Assembly: GCA_964590435.1 (NCBI GenBank)
Contig: CAZPWT010000041.1
Location: 1-64,000, forward strand
Length of the DNA stretch: 64,000 nt
Source: WSZJ01 sp964590435
GTDB lineage: Bacteria; Planctomycetota; MHYJ01; WSZJ01
Direction: 5' to 3'
Shown piece after piece: positions 34,874 through 42,926 of this stretch; within the stretch, counting starts at the first letter, position 1, and each line of letters starts with the position of its first letter. A program made the position numbers and the translations under genes. The notes below the pieces were generated by a model. It did not search any database, had not been told where the DNA came from, and worked only from the letters and a program-made list of their open reading frames with translations.

Positions 34874-37303
34874 TCATTTCCCGCCGCTGAATTCCTCGAT
34901 GCCCACCACCGGCGCCGGAGTCTTGTCGGCCTCGATATCCCTGATCAGCTTCTCAATAGCAAGGATGTCCTTTTCCCAGCGCTCCACGTTCCACGGCTCG
35001 GCTTCGATGGCTTTGCGTGTGGCAGCGATGGTCTCCCGCAGCTGGGGGATCACCTCTTTCGCGGCACCGCCATACGTCTTCAGGGGACGGAGGCATCGTC
35101 CGGCCTCGCACCCCCAGCCGAACTCGTTCATCAGCTCCACGCACAGCGCCATTCCCTCGCGGATCCGGAAGCGCGCCAGCAATTCCAGGCCCGCCCAGCG
35201 GATGTCCATCCGGAACATTTCCCCGCTGGGCGCGTTCTTGCGGGTCGCTGCCACGATTTCGGGCATGAGCGCCCGGGCGTCCTCGGCGGTCAGCATCGGG
35301 TAGATCCCCGCCGCCAGGCCGCGGATGAGCCCGTCCTCGTTGGAGAGCACTTCCTTGAGCGCCGCATGGAGAAGGGGCCGGTCCACGCCGTCGAGGGATT
35401 CCGACAGGATGGGAATGGGCTCGTCGGTTCCGGGCATGGGCGCGAACAGGGCTTTCGCCACTTCGCCCACGAGGCGCCGGCGGCGGTCGTTGGGATCCTT
35501 GAGCAACGCCGCGCGAAGCAAGTCGGGGACAGCTGCCGTGCGAACCTCCGGCCCCATGGACGCCAGGGTCCGGGCGGCGAGCATCCTCAGCCAGGGATCG
35601 TTGTCGCCCAGCAATCCGCGCACCTGCGGCGCCGCGAGATCGGCCTCCGGACCGAGCCTGGCCAGCGCTTCGCACGCCCCGTAACGGCTGCTCGGGTCCT
35701 TGCTGTCGAGCATCGCCCGGAGTTGCGGCAGGAAATCTCCTTCCCGGCGGCCCAGCGCGAACGACGAGCGTCTGCGAACCGCGGGCGACCAGCTGGACAG
35801 CCCGGCCAGCAGATCTTCCGTCTTCCGCTCCGCGTACCAGTCGTCGCTCTCCGCGTTCCGGAATGTGAACCCGCGGCCAGCGTCGATCGTCTCGGCCACT
35901 TCTCTGGAAGAGAGCACCGGGGCCGCGCCCGGCTTCTTGCCCGTGATGAAGAGGCTCTTGAGCGGGAGAGCGTAGCCCAGGAGGTAGCTGCCGGTGCAGT
36001 CCCAGCCGTCGAAGGAGTCCTCGCCCGGGAAACCGGGATAGTCGCAACTCCCGTCCCAGCCGCGCGCCATGTCGTAGTACCAGGAGGTTTCCCTGAAATA
36101 GGCGGCCGTGGCTTCCGGGCCGCAGCGGGACACGCCCGGAAGCGCCCAGAGGATATTGAAGTAGTTCCCGGTGTGGCCGCTTTCCCGCTCGGCGTAAGCG
36201 GCGGTGGCCATGCGCGAGTAGAACGCGGCGGCCTCGCGATCGCCGAGCAGATCGAAGAGCACCGCGGCGCCGGAGCACTTGCCGTTGTCTTCGTGCCAGG
36301 GCCAAGGCTCGTGATCGCCGTAGGGGATTGCGCCCTTGTGAACCCACTGGCGGAGGAAATCGCCGGCCTTTGCGATCGCGTGGTCCAGCACGGGGTCCTT
36401 CACCCCCGCTTCGCGCGCCAGCACCATGGCCAGCGTCAGCGGGATTCCGGTTTGATTCATGCAACCGTAGCCGCCCAGGTTGCCGTCGGGCTGCACGAAT
36501 CCGTGGCCCCACGTCCCGACACCGCTCGCACCGCGGGCAATCTCCAGCGAGAGGCGCCGCAGCCCGGGCATCACCGCCGCGTCCTTGGTGGCCAGGACAT
36601 ACTCCGCCAGGAAGAGCGTGTTGTAGGCGTATTCCCACGATGGAAGGCCATCGAGCTGCGGTTTCAGGTCGGCCGCCGCCCCCGCGTATTCGGCCACCAG
36701 CGCCCGGTATTCCTCGCGGCCCGACGCGACCAGCGCCAGCGCGTTCATGTCGTTCTCGATGCTGACCTGCACGTGGCCGTCCTTGTCCTTGAATCCGCGC
36801 CTCGCAATGGCCGCGCAGCCCTGCTCGAAGATCCGCGTGGATTTGGCACACCCGTAAGGCGCCGTTGGCGCGTACGCCCCGAGCACCTGCAACTTCAATT
36901 CGACGTTGTCCGTCTTACCGGCACGCCAGCGGACCAGCTTCAACACACCGCCGCTCGTCTCCTTCTCGGCCTCCATGACCGCCTGAGCAAAGAGGCGGCG
37001 GGCATCACCGCCAAACGCCTCGCCGTTCAGGCCCGTCACCACGTCGCCCTTCTTCAGCACCCCGAAGGCAGGGGACCCCTTGGCCACCTTCGTGATCAGG
37101 ATCTGCCGCGCGTCGTCGCTCTCAATCCCTCCCCCCACGGACCGGCTCCAGAACCACCCCCGCGCGCCGGTGGCGCCCAGCGTCCAGCGATGCTTGTTGT
37201 CCGGCTTCCCGCCCCGCGTGAGGTCCGGCGGCGCGGCGGCCGCCCTGCCCGCCAGCCCCACCAGCAGCGCCGCAGCCATCAGGATGAATCCCATGCGCTT
37301 CAT
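34874..37303 (-). CDS. DUF6288-like exported protein with PDZ and HEAT domains
   Basis: 809 residues. Signal peptide (MKRMGFILMAAALLVGLAGRAAA), a PDZ-like domain (about 65-140; KVAKGSPAFGVLKKGDVVTGLNGEAF), a long helical alpha/alpha barrel-like region (about 160-480; GHGFVQPDGNLGGYGCMNQTG) and HEAT repeats near the C-terminus (ACEALARLGPEADLAAPQV). The combination matches DUF6288-type proteins of planctomycetes and verrucomicrobia. Enzymatic activity is unproven; barrel folds of this kind occur in polysaccharide and terpenoid enzymes. Monocistronic by spacing. Confidence 0.8.
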   Translation of the reverse strand: MKRMGFILMAAALLVGLAGRAAAAPPDLTRGGKPDNKHRWTLGATGARGWFWSRSVGGGIESDDARQILITKVAKGSPAFGVLKKGDVVTGLNGEAFGGDARRLFAQAVMEAEKETSGGVLKLVRWRAGKTDNVELKLQVLGAYAPTAPYGCAKSTRIFEQGCAAIARRGFKDKDGHVQVSIENDMNALALVASGREEYRALVAEYAGAAADLKPQLDGLPSWEYAYNTLFLAEYVLATKDAAVMPGLRRLSLEIARGASGVGTWGHGFVQPDGNLGGYGCMNQTGIPLTLAMVLAREAGVKDPVLDHAIAKAGDFLRQWVHKGAIPYGDHEPWPWHEDNGKCSGAAVLFDLLGDREAAAFYSRMATAAYAERESGHTGNYFNILWALPGVSRCGPEATAAYFRETSWYYDMARGWDGSCDYPGFPGEDSFDGWDCTGSYLLGYALPLKSLFITGKKPGAAPVLSSREVAETIDAGRGFTFRNAESDDWYAERKTEDLLAGLSSWSPAVRRRSSFALGRREGDFLPQLRAMLDSKDPSSRYGACEALARLGPEADLAAPQVRGLLGDNDPWLRMLAARTLASMGPEVRTAAVPDLLRAALLKDPNDRRRRLVGEVAKALFAPMPGTDEPIPILSESLDGVDRPLLHAALKEVLSNEDGLIRGLAAGIYPMLTAEDARALMPEIVAATRKNAPSGEMFRMDIRWAGLELLARFRIREGMALCVELMNEFGWGCEAGRCLRPLKTYGGAAKEVIPQLRETIAATRKAIEAEPWNVERWEKDILAIEKLIRDIEADKTPAPVVGIEEFSGGK

Positions 37304-37387
37304 GGACGGTGACTTTGGACCTCTGGACGGGCCCAGGTCAAGCGCGAAGGAAGTCGCCAGTGGGCAGGTTTCGCCGCGCGGAGACGC

Positions 37388-38053
37388 TCATTCCACGATC
37401 TCGGCCTTCTTGATGAAGTCGAGCTTCGGGAACTCGGCCTCCAGGTACGGATTCCCCTGGGCCTCGATGCGCTCCTGGTCGGGCCCGCTCCCGTTCGGCG
37501 CGCCTTCGCCGTATCCCGAGTAGAGCTTGCCGACCACGTCCATCCCCTCGGTCACTTCCCCAAATGGAGCGAAACCCTTCTTGTCCAGCCGCGCGTTTCC
37601 GTTGCTGTAGTTGATGAACACCTGCGTCGTGCGCGTCCCGGGGCCCGACGTCGCGAACGTGACCCTTCCGCGCGTGTTCTCCTGCCGGACCGGATCGTCC
37701 GCGATCGTCGCGTTCCTCCAGAGCGCCGACTCGGCGGGGTCGGCGGCGATCCCGAACTGGCACATGAAGCCCTTCATGACTCGGAAGAACCGCGCTTCCT
37801 CGAAGAACCGCCCGCGGACCAGGTTGTAGAAGCGATCCGCGCCCATCGGCGCCCAGGCGCGCGTCACCGTGATCGTGAAGTCTCCCTGGGACGTGGTGAA
37901 GCGGACCCTGAAGCGCTCGGGCGCCTGCGTCTTCATCTCGGGAGCATCCGGGCGCACCAGCGGCCGGTCGGCCGGGCGGACGTACGGCGGCGGAGGGCCG
38001 GAGGGGCCGCAGGCCAGCGGGAAGAGCAGGACGAGGAGGGCGAGGCGGTTCAT
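37388..38053 (-). CDS. Cyclophilin-type peptidyl-prolyl isomerase lipoprotein
   Basis: 221 residues. The short signal MNRLALLVLLFPLAC ends in a lipobox (C15). The cyclophilin core is clear: DRFYNLVRGRFFEEARFFRVMKGFMCQFG, then GRVTFATSGPGTRTTQVFINYSNGNARLDKKGFAPFGEVTEGMDVV. Such proteins speed proline isomerisation during folding of exported proteins; here tethered to a membrane. The gene starts seven bases after the RhuM stop codon, so the two are probably co-transcribed, although they are not functionally related as far as known. Confidence 0.92.
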   Translation of the reverse strand: MNRLALLVLLFPLACGPSGPPPPYVRPADRPLVRPDAPEMKTQAPERFRVRFTTSQGDFTITVTRAWAPMGADRFYNLVRGRFFEEARFFRVMKGFMCQFGIAADPAESALWRNATIADDPVRQENTRGRVTFATSGPGTRTTQVFINYSNGNARLDKKGFAPFGEVTEGMDVVGKLYSGYGEGAPNGSGPDQERIEAQGNPYLEAEFPKLDFIKKAEIVE

Positions 38054-38060
38054 CGGGGTC

Positions 38061-38879
38061 TCACAATTTGCGCGGCCTGGGTTTCTTCGATTTCGGCAGC
38101 TTCTTGACTTCGGCTTCCAGCAGCTTGAGCGCATCCGCCTCACCTTCCTGCTCGAGCTGCTCCCGGCGTCGCGCCGCGAAGCGCTCAAACTCCTGCTCCG
38201 CGATGAGGTCCGCCTTCTCACGACTGACTTTTCCGGCGTCCGGCAGGATGTCACGCTCGTTCAAGCGAAGGAAATCGTCGAGGCGGGTCCGCCAATTCTC
38301 CAGGAAGATCTGCTTCCGCCGCCGCGCCTGGTCCTCGGCGAAGTCGAGGAACATGACGACGATGCGGTTCAGCTCGGAGATCTCGGTTTCGCGCAGGTAG
38401 TTTTTCGCCACCGTCACGTCGCCTTTGCGGACCACGCCGCCCCTCCACGCCGTCAGGCCCATGTTGGGCCGCTTGGAATCCGGATTCTTCAGCCGCTCGT
38501 CGTCCATGGTGAATCCCTTCACCAGGTACTCGTTCAACCGCGCCGAGGCCCACTGGCGGAACTGCGTGCCGCGGGGAGACTTCACCCGGTATCCCACCGC
38601 GATGACCATCGCCAGGTTGCAGTGCTGCGTCTCGTAGCCCTTGCCGTCGGCGGCAGTTATCCGGAATTTCCGGATAACTGACTCTTCGGCAAGCTCCCCC
38701 TCGGCCAGGACGTTCTGGATGTGCTCGTTGATCGTGCGAACGTCCTTCCCGAACAGCTCCGCCATCAGCTTCTGCGTGAGCCAAACCGTGTCCTTCTCGA
38801 ACCGGCACTGGATGCGCGTCCGCCCGTCCTCGGTTTGGTAGAGGACGATGCTGGATTGCGGAGGCGAGTTGTCGGGCAT
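38061..38879 (-). CDS. RhuM-family protein with an internal deletion
   Basis: 272 residues, shorter than the usual 330-350. The N-terminal part (DTVWLTQKLMAELFGKDVRTINEHI...GTQFRQWASARLNEYLVKGF) and C-terminal part (RPNMGLTAWRGGVVRKGDVTVAKNYL...EDQARRRKQIF) are well conserved RhuM sequence. The segment of about 80 residues that normally lies between DERLKNP and KPNMGL (DYFDELLERIRDIRASERR in relatives, from memory) is missing, with an in-frame join near 38480. RhuM proteins occur in virulence and defence islands; their activity is not established. The start lies six bases after TATCAT (38886-38891). Confidence 0.85.
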   Translation of the reverse strand: MPDNSPPQSSIVLYQTEDGRTRIQCRFEKDTVWLTQKLMAELFGKDVRTINEHIQNVLAEGELAEESVIRKFRITAADGKGYETQHCNLAMVIAVGYRVKSPRGTQFRQWASARLNEYLVKGFTMDDERLKNPDSKRPNMGLTAWRGGVVRKGDVTVAKNYLRETEISELNRIVVMFLDFAEDQARRRKQIFLENWRTRLDDFLRLNERDILPDAGKVSREKADLIAEQEFERFAARRREQLEQEGEADALKLLEAEVKKLPKSKKPRPRKL

Positions 38880-39111
38880 GCGCGGATGATACGGGCCGGT
38901 CGAATGCGAACACAATCCGTCGAGAGCGGGGATTCTCAAACTTCGCCCCGACACTCGACCTGAATGGTTCACCCCCTCCGCTCCCCCAAGCCGGGGGAGT
39001 CGGAGGGAAACCGATTCATGAAACATCGTGACGCTGAACCTGCGTCCGGCATCTGACTGTTGTCGCGCGCCTGGCTGGCCAGACGGTTTCCAGGGAACCG
39101 GGGTTCTCTCG

Positions 39112-39675
39112 ATGAAAGGCGGGCCCTTGGATGGATTTGTCCTTCGCCGCCGGCGCGTGCTCCGCCTCGCGCTGGTCGTGGCAGGCTTCCTCGGGCTGGC
39201 GATGGCCTGCCTGGGCGTCCTGCTCTACCGGCTGGGCCACCCGAAGGACATGTTCCACGTGAGGTTGGACGGCCTGCCCGCCGACGCCGCCTACTGGTGT
39301 CTCGCTTACGACGACGGCACGGAAATCCGGCTCATGCGGACCTACGGCTGCCAGAAATTCCCTCCGGTCCAGATCTACACTTCCCGCGCTCCAAACGGCG
39401 CCTGGCCCCGGCGTACGAGGTCCTACTTTCCCGACGTGGGGATTTGCTGGCGGAGCGGGAAGCGGTACGCCGTCCTGTGGCGCGACAAGGGCGCGCGTTG
39501 GCACCGTTGCTGGATTGCGGCTGAGAAAGTGACAACGGCGCCTTCGCCCGATCCTCCGATGGCCGGGGTGAAGACCCTGTTGTTGACTCCGGAAAGCCCT
39601 TCCGACATTCCGGGAGAAGCCGAGCTGTCCGGCCTCGGACTCCGTGCAGGATCCGGCCAGCCAGCCTGGAGATGA
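39112..39675 (+). CDS. Unknown single-pass membrane protein
   Basis: 187 residues. One N-terminal membrane segment (about residues 16-38, VLRLALVVAGFLGLAMACLGVLL) anchors a soluble domain rich in Trp, Cys and Tyr (YWCLAYDDGTEIRLMRTYGC, VLWRDKGARWHRCWIAA). No family recognised. No ribosome site or clear -10 box; a GTG at 39028 is an alternative start but adds sequence of poor quality. Confidence 0.55.
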   Translation: MKGGPLDGFVLRRRRVLRLALVVAGFLGLAMACLGVLLYRLGHPKDMFHVRLDGLPADAAYWCLAYDDGTEIRLMRTYGCQKFPPVQIYTSRAPNGAWPRRTRSYFPDVGICWRSGKRYAVLWRDKGARWHRCWIAAEKVTTAPSPDPPMAGVKTLLLTPESPSDIPGEAELSGLGLRAGSGQPAWR

Positions 39676-39725
39676 CACCCGTCCCGAGCTCCGGGCTTTC
39701 GCCGTTCCATGTGCCCCGGCGTCGA

Positions 39726-40163
39726 TCAGTCGGCCGACGTCAAGCCCCGCCAGTCCATCGCGAGGCGGATCGTCACGCCCGCGACGAAGACCGGCGAGAG
39801 GCTGGCCAGGAGACACACCGCGGCAAGGACGTGCCGTCGGCCCGCGAACAAGCGGGTGGCGCAGGCACCCCCCGCCACCAGGGTTGCGCCCGCGATCAGG
39901 AACATGAACAACGCCGCACCCATCGGGCGGATCGGGGTCCCGACGGGGAGCCAGAACAGCGGCGCCCACAGGGCGATCTCGAGCGCGTTCCCAAATCCCG
40001 GCACGAGCAGCCACCAGGCGCTGGCCCTGCCGGCAGATGTCCTGAGACCGTCCCCGGGGCCGCCGGCCGCAGGGGAGTGGTGCCGGACCTCCCCCCGACG
40101 ACGCCCCCCGAGACGTCCGGGCGGGGGAAGCCTGGCGGGGTCATTGGGATTGGAAGCGGTCAC
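39726..40163 (-). CDS. Unknown small membrane protein
   Basis: 145 residues. A Pro/Arg/Gly-rich cytoplasmic start is followed by three hydrophobic segments (ALEIALWAPLFWLPVG, AALFMFLIAGATLVAGGACA, VLAAVCLLASLSPVFVAGV). No family recognised. The GTG at 40163 lies seven bases after TAGAAT (40171-40176), which overlaps the in-frame ATG at 40172 and so argues against that earlier start. Confidence 0.6.
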   Translation of the reverse strand: MTASNPNDPARLPPPGRLGGRRRGEVRHHSPAAGGPGDGLRTSAGRASAWWLLVPGFGNALEIALWAPLFWLPVGTPIRPMGAALFMFLIAGATLVAGGACATRLFAGRRHVLAAVCLLASLSPVFVAGVTIRLAMDWRGLTSAD

Positions 40164-40203
40164 GGGGCCCATTCTAGCGAGGCCGGGGTGCCGCCGGCTC
40201 GCG

Positions 40204-40578
40204 TCAGTCGTCGAAGGCCCAGCGGAGCATGAGGGGGAGTTCCGCGCGCCAGAAGGGGCCGCCGTGGGTTCCCGGCCGCTCGGTCATGACCACGTCGGCG
40301 CCCGCGGCCTTGAACGCGCCGGCCCAGCGGGCGGCGTTGTCGCGGAAGAACGGCGTGTCTTCGCGCAGACGCCGGGTCTCGTCAGCCAGCCGGTGGACGC
40401 CGACGATCAGCGTCGGCGGGGCGCCGGCGGCGAGGGCGAAGTCGCCCCAATGCGGGATCAGTTGCCCGTCGCCGGCGTACACGACGGCCCGGGGCGGCGC
40501 GGCGGGGAGCCAGGCGGTGACCTGGCGGCCGCCGTCGAAGTCGAAGGTCTCGGTGACGAGCTGGCCCTGGGTCGACAT
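40204..40578 (-). pseudogene. Enterochelin-esterase-like protein lacking its core
   Basis: A 124-residue frame joins the N-terminus of a putative esterase (FDFDGGRQVTAWLPAAPPRAVVYAGDGQ...VGVHRLADETRRL) to its C-terminus (EDTPFFRDNAARWAGAFKAAGADVVMTERPGTHGGPFWRAELP). The middle of roughly 90-110 residues, including the catalytic GxSxG serine, is absent, while the final histidine (GTHGG) remains. The join is in frame near 40365-40376. It cannot hydrolyse esters by the family mechanism. Confidence 0.8.
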
Positions 40579-40660
40579 GCTTCGGGTTCCGGTGTGGGGA
40601 AGCCCCACGGGCCGACACTCTAGACCCGCTTGCGGGGGCGATTCAAGCGCGCTGCTCCGG

Positions 40661-41281
40661 CTACAGGGCGAACTTCGTCCCCTTGAGCGCCTCACGCAGC
40701 CAGCCGGGGGGAGTGTCATTGGCGGAGATGATCGTGCCGCCATGAGCTTCCAGAACGAGTGGCCCTCTCTCCGATTGCGGTTGATTCGGAACTGTCGGGC
40801 TTGAGTTGTCGTAAACCTGGACGAGGTCGAAATCGGCAAGGGCGCGGGGCAAATTGCGCATGCTGGAAGCGTAGGTGGCCTTGAGGACTTCCGCGGTGAC
40901 CCCGTGGCCGCCGAGCTGGACCCGTCCTGCAACACGACGGAGGCATTCATCGAGCGCCGTGGCGACGTAAGTCAGGCGAACCAGGAAACCGGACCTCCGG
41001 GCTCTCGCGGCCTGTTCGAAGGTGATCTCTTTCGCCAGCGTGACTTCGATCGAAAAGCTGAGTTGCCTGGCGATGTGGTCTTCGATGAACGCCGCGTAAT
41101 CCTTCGTGGCCTGGTCGCGGATGGCGACCGGAATGTTCTGCGCGCTGCCGCCGTTCAAGGCGCGGCGATGGGCGTCGACGTTGAACGCGTCGTAGCCGCT
41201 GTCAGCAACTGGAAACAACGAGGATTTGCCGCTGCCTTGCGGCCCGCCGACGAGGTCCATGACGGGCGTTTCCGCGCTCAC
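40661..41281 (-). CDS. Zeta-toxin-like kinase
   Basis: 206 residues. A Walker A motif GGPQGSGKSS (residues 12-21) followed by FNVDAHRRALNGGSAQNIPVAIRDQA, SFSIEVTLAKEITFEQAARARRSGF and LRRVAGRVQLGGHGVTAEVLKATY matches zeta-type kinases, which phosphorylate UDP-sugar precursors or related substrates. The GTG at 41281 overlaps the stop of the upstream gene as GTGA, making a two-gene operon in which the first product is the likely antitoxin. Confidence 0.85.
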   Translation of the reverse strand: MSAETPVMDLVGGPQGSGKSSLFPVADSGYDAFNVDAHRRALNGGSAQNIPVAIRDQATKDYAAFIEDHIARQLSFSIEVTLAKEITFEQAARARRSGFLVRLTYVATALDECLRRVAGRVQLGGHGVTAEVLKATYASSMRNLPRALADFDLVQVYDNSSPTVPNQPQSERGPLVLEAHGGTIISANDTPPGWLREALKGTKFAL

Positions 41282-41580
41282 ACGACGTCCGCTTCGGACC
41301 CGTTCATCTCTTTGGGAAGGTGCGGAGAGATCCGTTTCCCATTCGCATCGATGATTCCGCGCTTGTAGAGCTCGTTGACGTCCGCCTGGATGCGCGCCAA
41401 TCCTTCGGTCGCCCGGCGCTTGTTCAGCTCGCGGAGTTCGTTCCCCGCGACGGCGAGTTCGGTGCGTTTGAGCGACGCTCGAAGCGTCTCGAGTTCGTGC
41501 TCCAGCGATTTCACCTTCGCAGCGAGGCTGGAGAGCGTCGGTTTCGGCGTGGGCTTGCGGTGACGGGCGGCTTGGGCCAT
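41278..41580 (-). CDS. Probable antitoxin of the zeta-type pair
   Basis: 100 residues. A coiled-coil segment (SLAAKVKSLEHELETLRASLKR) is followed by a basic region and a C-terminal IIDANGKRISPHLPKEM that is often seen in antitoxins partnered with this toxin type. It does not resemble the helical epsilon antitoxin. Assignment rests mainly on position and overlap. The ATG at 41580 lies seven bases after a perfect TATAAT (41588-41593), so initiation is probably leaderless. Confidence 0.75.
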   Translation of the reverse strand: MAQAARHRKPTPKPTLSSLAAKVKSLEHELETLRASLKRTELAVAGNELRELNKRRATEGLARIQADVNELYKRGIIDANGKRISPHLPKEMNGSEADVV

Positions 41581-41639
41581 GGGGGTAATTATACAGCAGG
41601 GAATGGTCCGCGGTACTGGGGCGTCCTCTGGCCACCGTC

Positions 41640-41850
41640 GGAACCCCGGCACCCAACCCGGGAGACTCCGTGACCCGACCCAGACGACCTTGGGACCCCA
41701 CCCGGAATGGCCGGGGACCCCACCGGGGAAGCCCTTGCCCCCCACCCGGGAAGGCAGGGGACCCCACCCGGGACGCCCGGGGACCCACCCGTGTTCGCCC
41801 CGACACCCACCCGGGATGCTTCGGCACCCCACCCGCGGCCTTGAGGAGGC
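41640..41850. repeat. Degenerate tandem repeat array
   Basis: Eight or nine units of about 20-24 bp, each built around CCCCACCCGGGA with a variable tail (for example GGACCCCACCCGGGACGCC and ACACCCACCCGGGATGC). The array lies between the antitoxin promoter and a broken gene. It has no coding sense on either strand; unit-to-unit variation is too high for a CRISPR array. Confidence 0.65.
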
Positions 41851-41860
41851 CGCCCGTTCG

Positions 41861-41890
41861 TCCTGAGCGAGCGAAGCGAGTCGAAGGGGA
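41861..41890. repeat. Dispersed palindromic repeat
   Basis: Same element as at 18797-18824 (CCTGAGCGAGCGAAGCGAG and TCGAAGGGG), here in non-coding DNA at the end of the tandem array. Confidence 0.85.
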
Positions 41891-42385
41891 CCCCCGGCCC
41901 GGACTCGTGAAGGAGCCGCCCGGGACGCCCCGGGGCCCCGCCCGAAACCTTTGGGGGCCACGCAGGACCTGTTGGCTTCCCGCCGGCATTGGGCCGGCGG
42001 CCAACAACGACGTTCTGGCCCGACCAGGCCGACGTGCTGCTCGCCGTCGCCGCGGCCGACATGGCCGAGCTCAAGAAGTACGGGTGGTCCGAAGCGAAGC
42101 ACAAGGAGCTCGACAAGCTTCGCCTCGCCGTCCGCGCCAGCATCACGCAGTACGGCGGCGCCAAGGAGGCCATCCCTCAGGCCACCGCGAAGCAGTCGGA
42201 AGCGATGGCCGCCGCGAAGCTCTGGCTCCGCCGCGCCGTCCCGCTCGCCAAGAACGCGCTCGAAGGCGTCGCCGACCTCGACTCGTTCCTCAAGATGGGC
42301 GACGTGTCGTCCGTCCCCAAGATGGGCAGGGCGCTGACCGACAAGGTCGGCATCCTGAAGCGCAACGCCAAGCTCGTCGCCGCTC

Positions 42386-42408
42386 CGTGGTGAGCCTGTC
42401 GAACCACG
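42386..42408. repeat. Second palindromic repeat family
   Basis: Palindrome with GTGGT...ACCAC arms around GAGCCTGTCGA, inserted in the broken helical gene and shifting its frame. Confidence 0.6.
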
Positions 42409-42550
42409 AAGGCATCAGCGCCGACTTCATCAAGGAAGGCGAGCGGCTCGCTGAAGCGTTGTCCACCGCGGAAGGTGCGTAGGAGAAGGAGCGCAAGGCG
42501 TTGCCGAAGGAAGCCGAGGAGTACGCGTACCAGAAGGGATCGCTTTCCCA

Positions 42551-42578
42551 CCCTGAGCGAGCGAAGCGAGTCGAAGGG
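42551..42578. repeat. Dispersed palindromic repeat
   Basis: Exact-looking copy of the 28-bp element at 18797-18824, inserted in the same broken gene and followed by a stop in its original frame. Confidence 0.85.
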
Positions 42579-42926
42579 ACCGCGCCCTGAAAGCCCTCAA
42601 CCGTGTCGGCCAGGCCACCTTCGCCGACGACGTCGCCCACAAATGGAAGTACACCTTCGAGGTCCTCAACAGGATGAACAAGGCCACCGGCAAGCCGAAG
42701 GCGGAGAAGGTGGCGGCGGAGGTGAAGGGGTAGGGAGGTGGGGCCGCGCCGGCGCATGAAGAGCGCTGGCCCAGTTTTTTCGAAGTGCATGAATCCAGCC
42801 GATCAGCCGATCAGGCGCGAATCGGGCCCGTGCCCCGTCTCCCATGGGTGCTTCGGATCGTGGTTCTTCGAGTGGCATCGCTGAATGCTGATCCCTGTGA
42901 ACATGTAGTTCTGGGAGAATTCGTAA

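Larger units (their letters stand above)
41989..42733 (+). pseudogene. Helical protein of unknown function, disrupted by two palindromic repeats
   Basis: Reading frames in succession give DQADVLLAVAAADMAELKKYG...GILKRNAKLVAA, then HEGISADFIKEGERLAEAL, then ERKALPKEAEEYAYQKG, then ALKALNRVGQATFADDVAHKWKYTFEVLNRMNKATG. The breaks coincide with a palindrome GTGGTGAGCCTGTCGAACCAC at 42388 and a copy of the 28-bp repeat at 42551, plus a stop at 42481. Without them this would be a single all-helical protein of about 230 residues. Family not recognised. Confidence 0.65.

Noticed and set aside
40172..40174. ATG at 40172 as start of the small membrane protein gene
   Set aside because: It overlaps the TAGAAT -10 box; GTG at 40163 at leaderless distance is more consistent with the other genes.
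41640..41850. CRISPR array
   Set aside because: Units are 20-24 bp, degenerate and without constant repeat and unique spacer division; no cas genes in the window.
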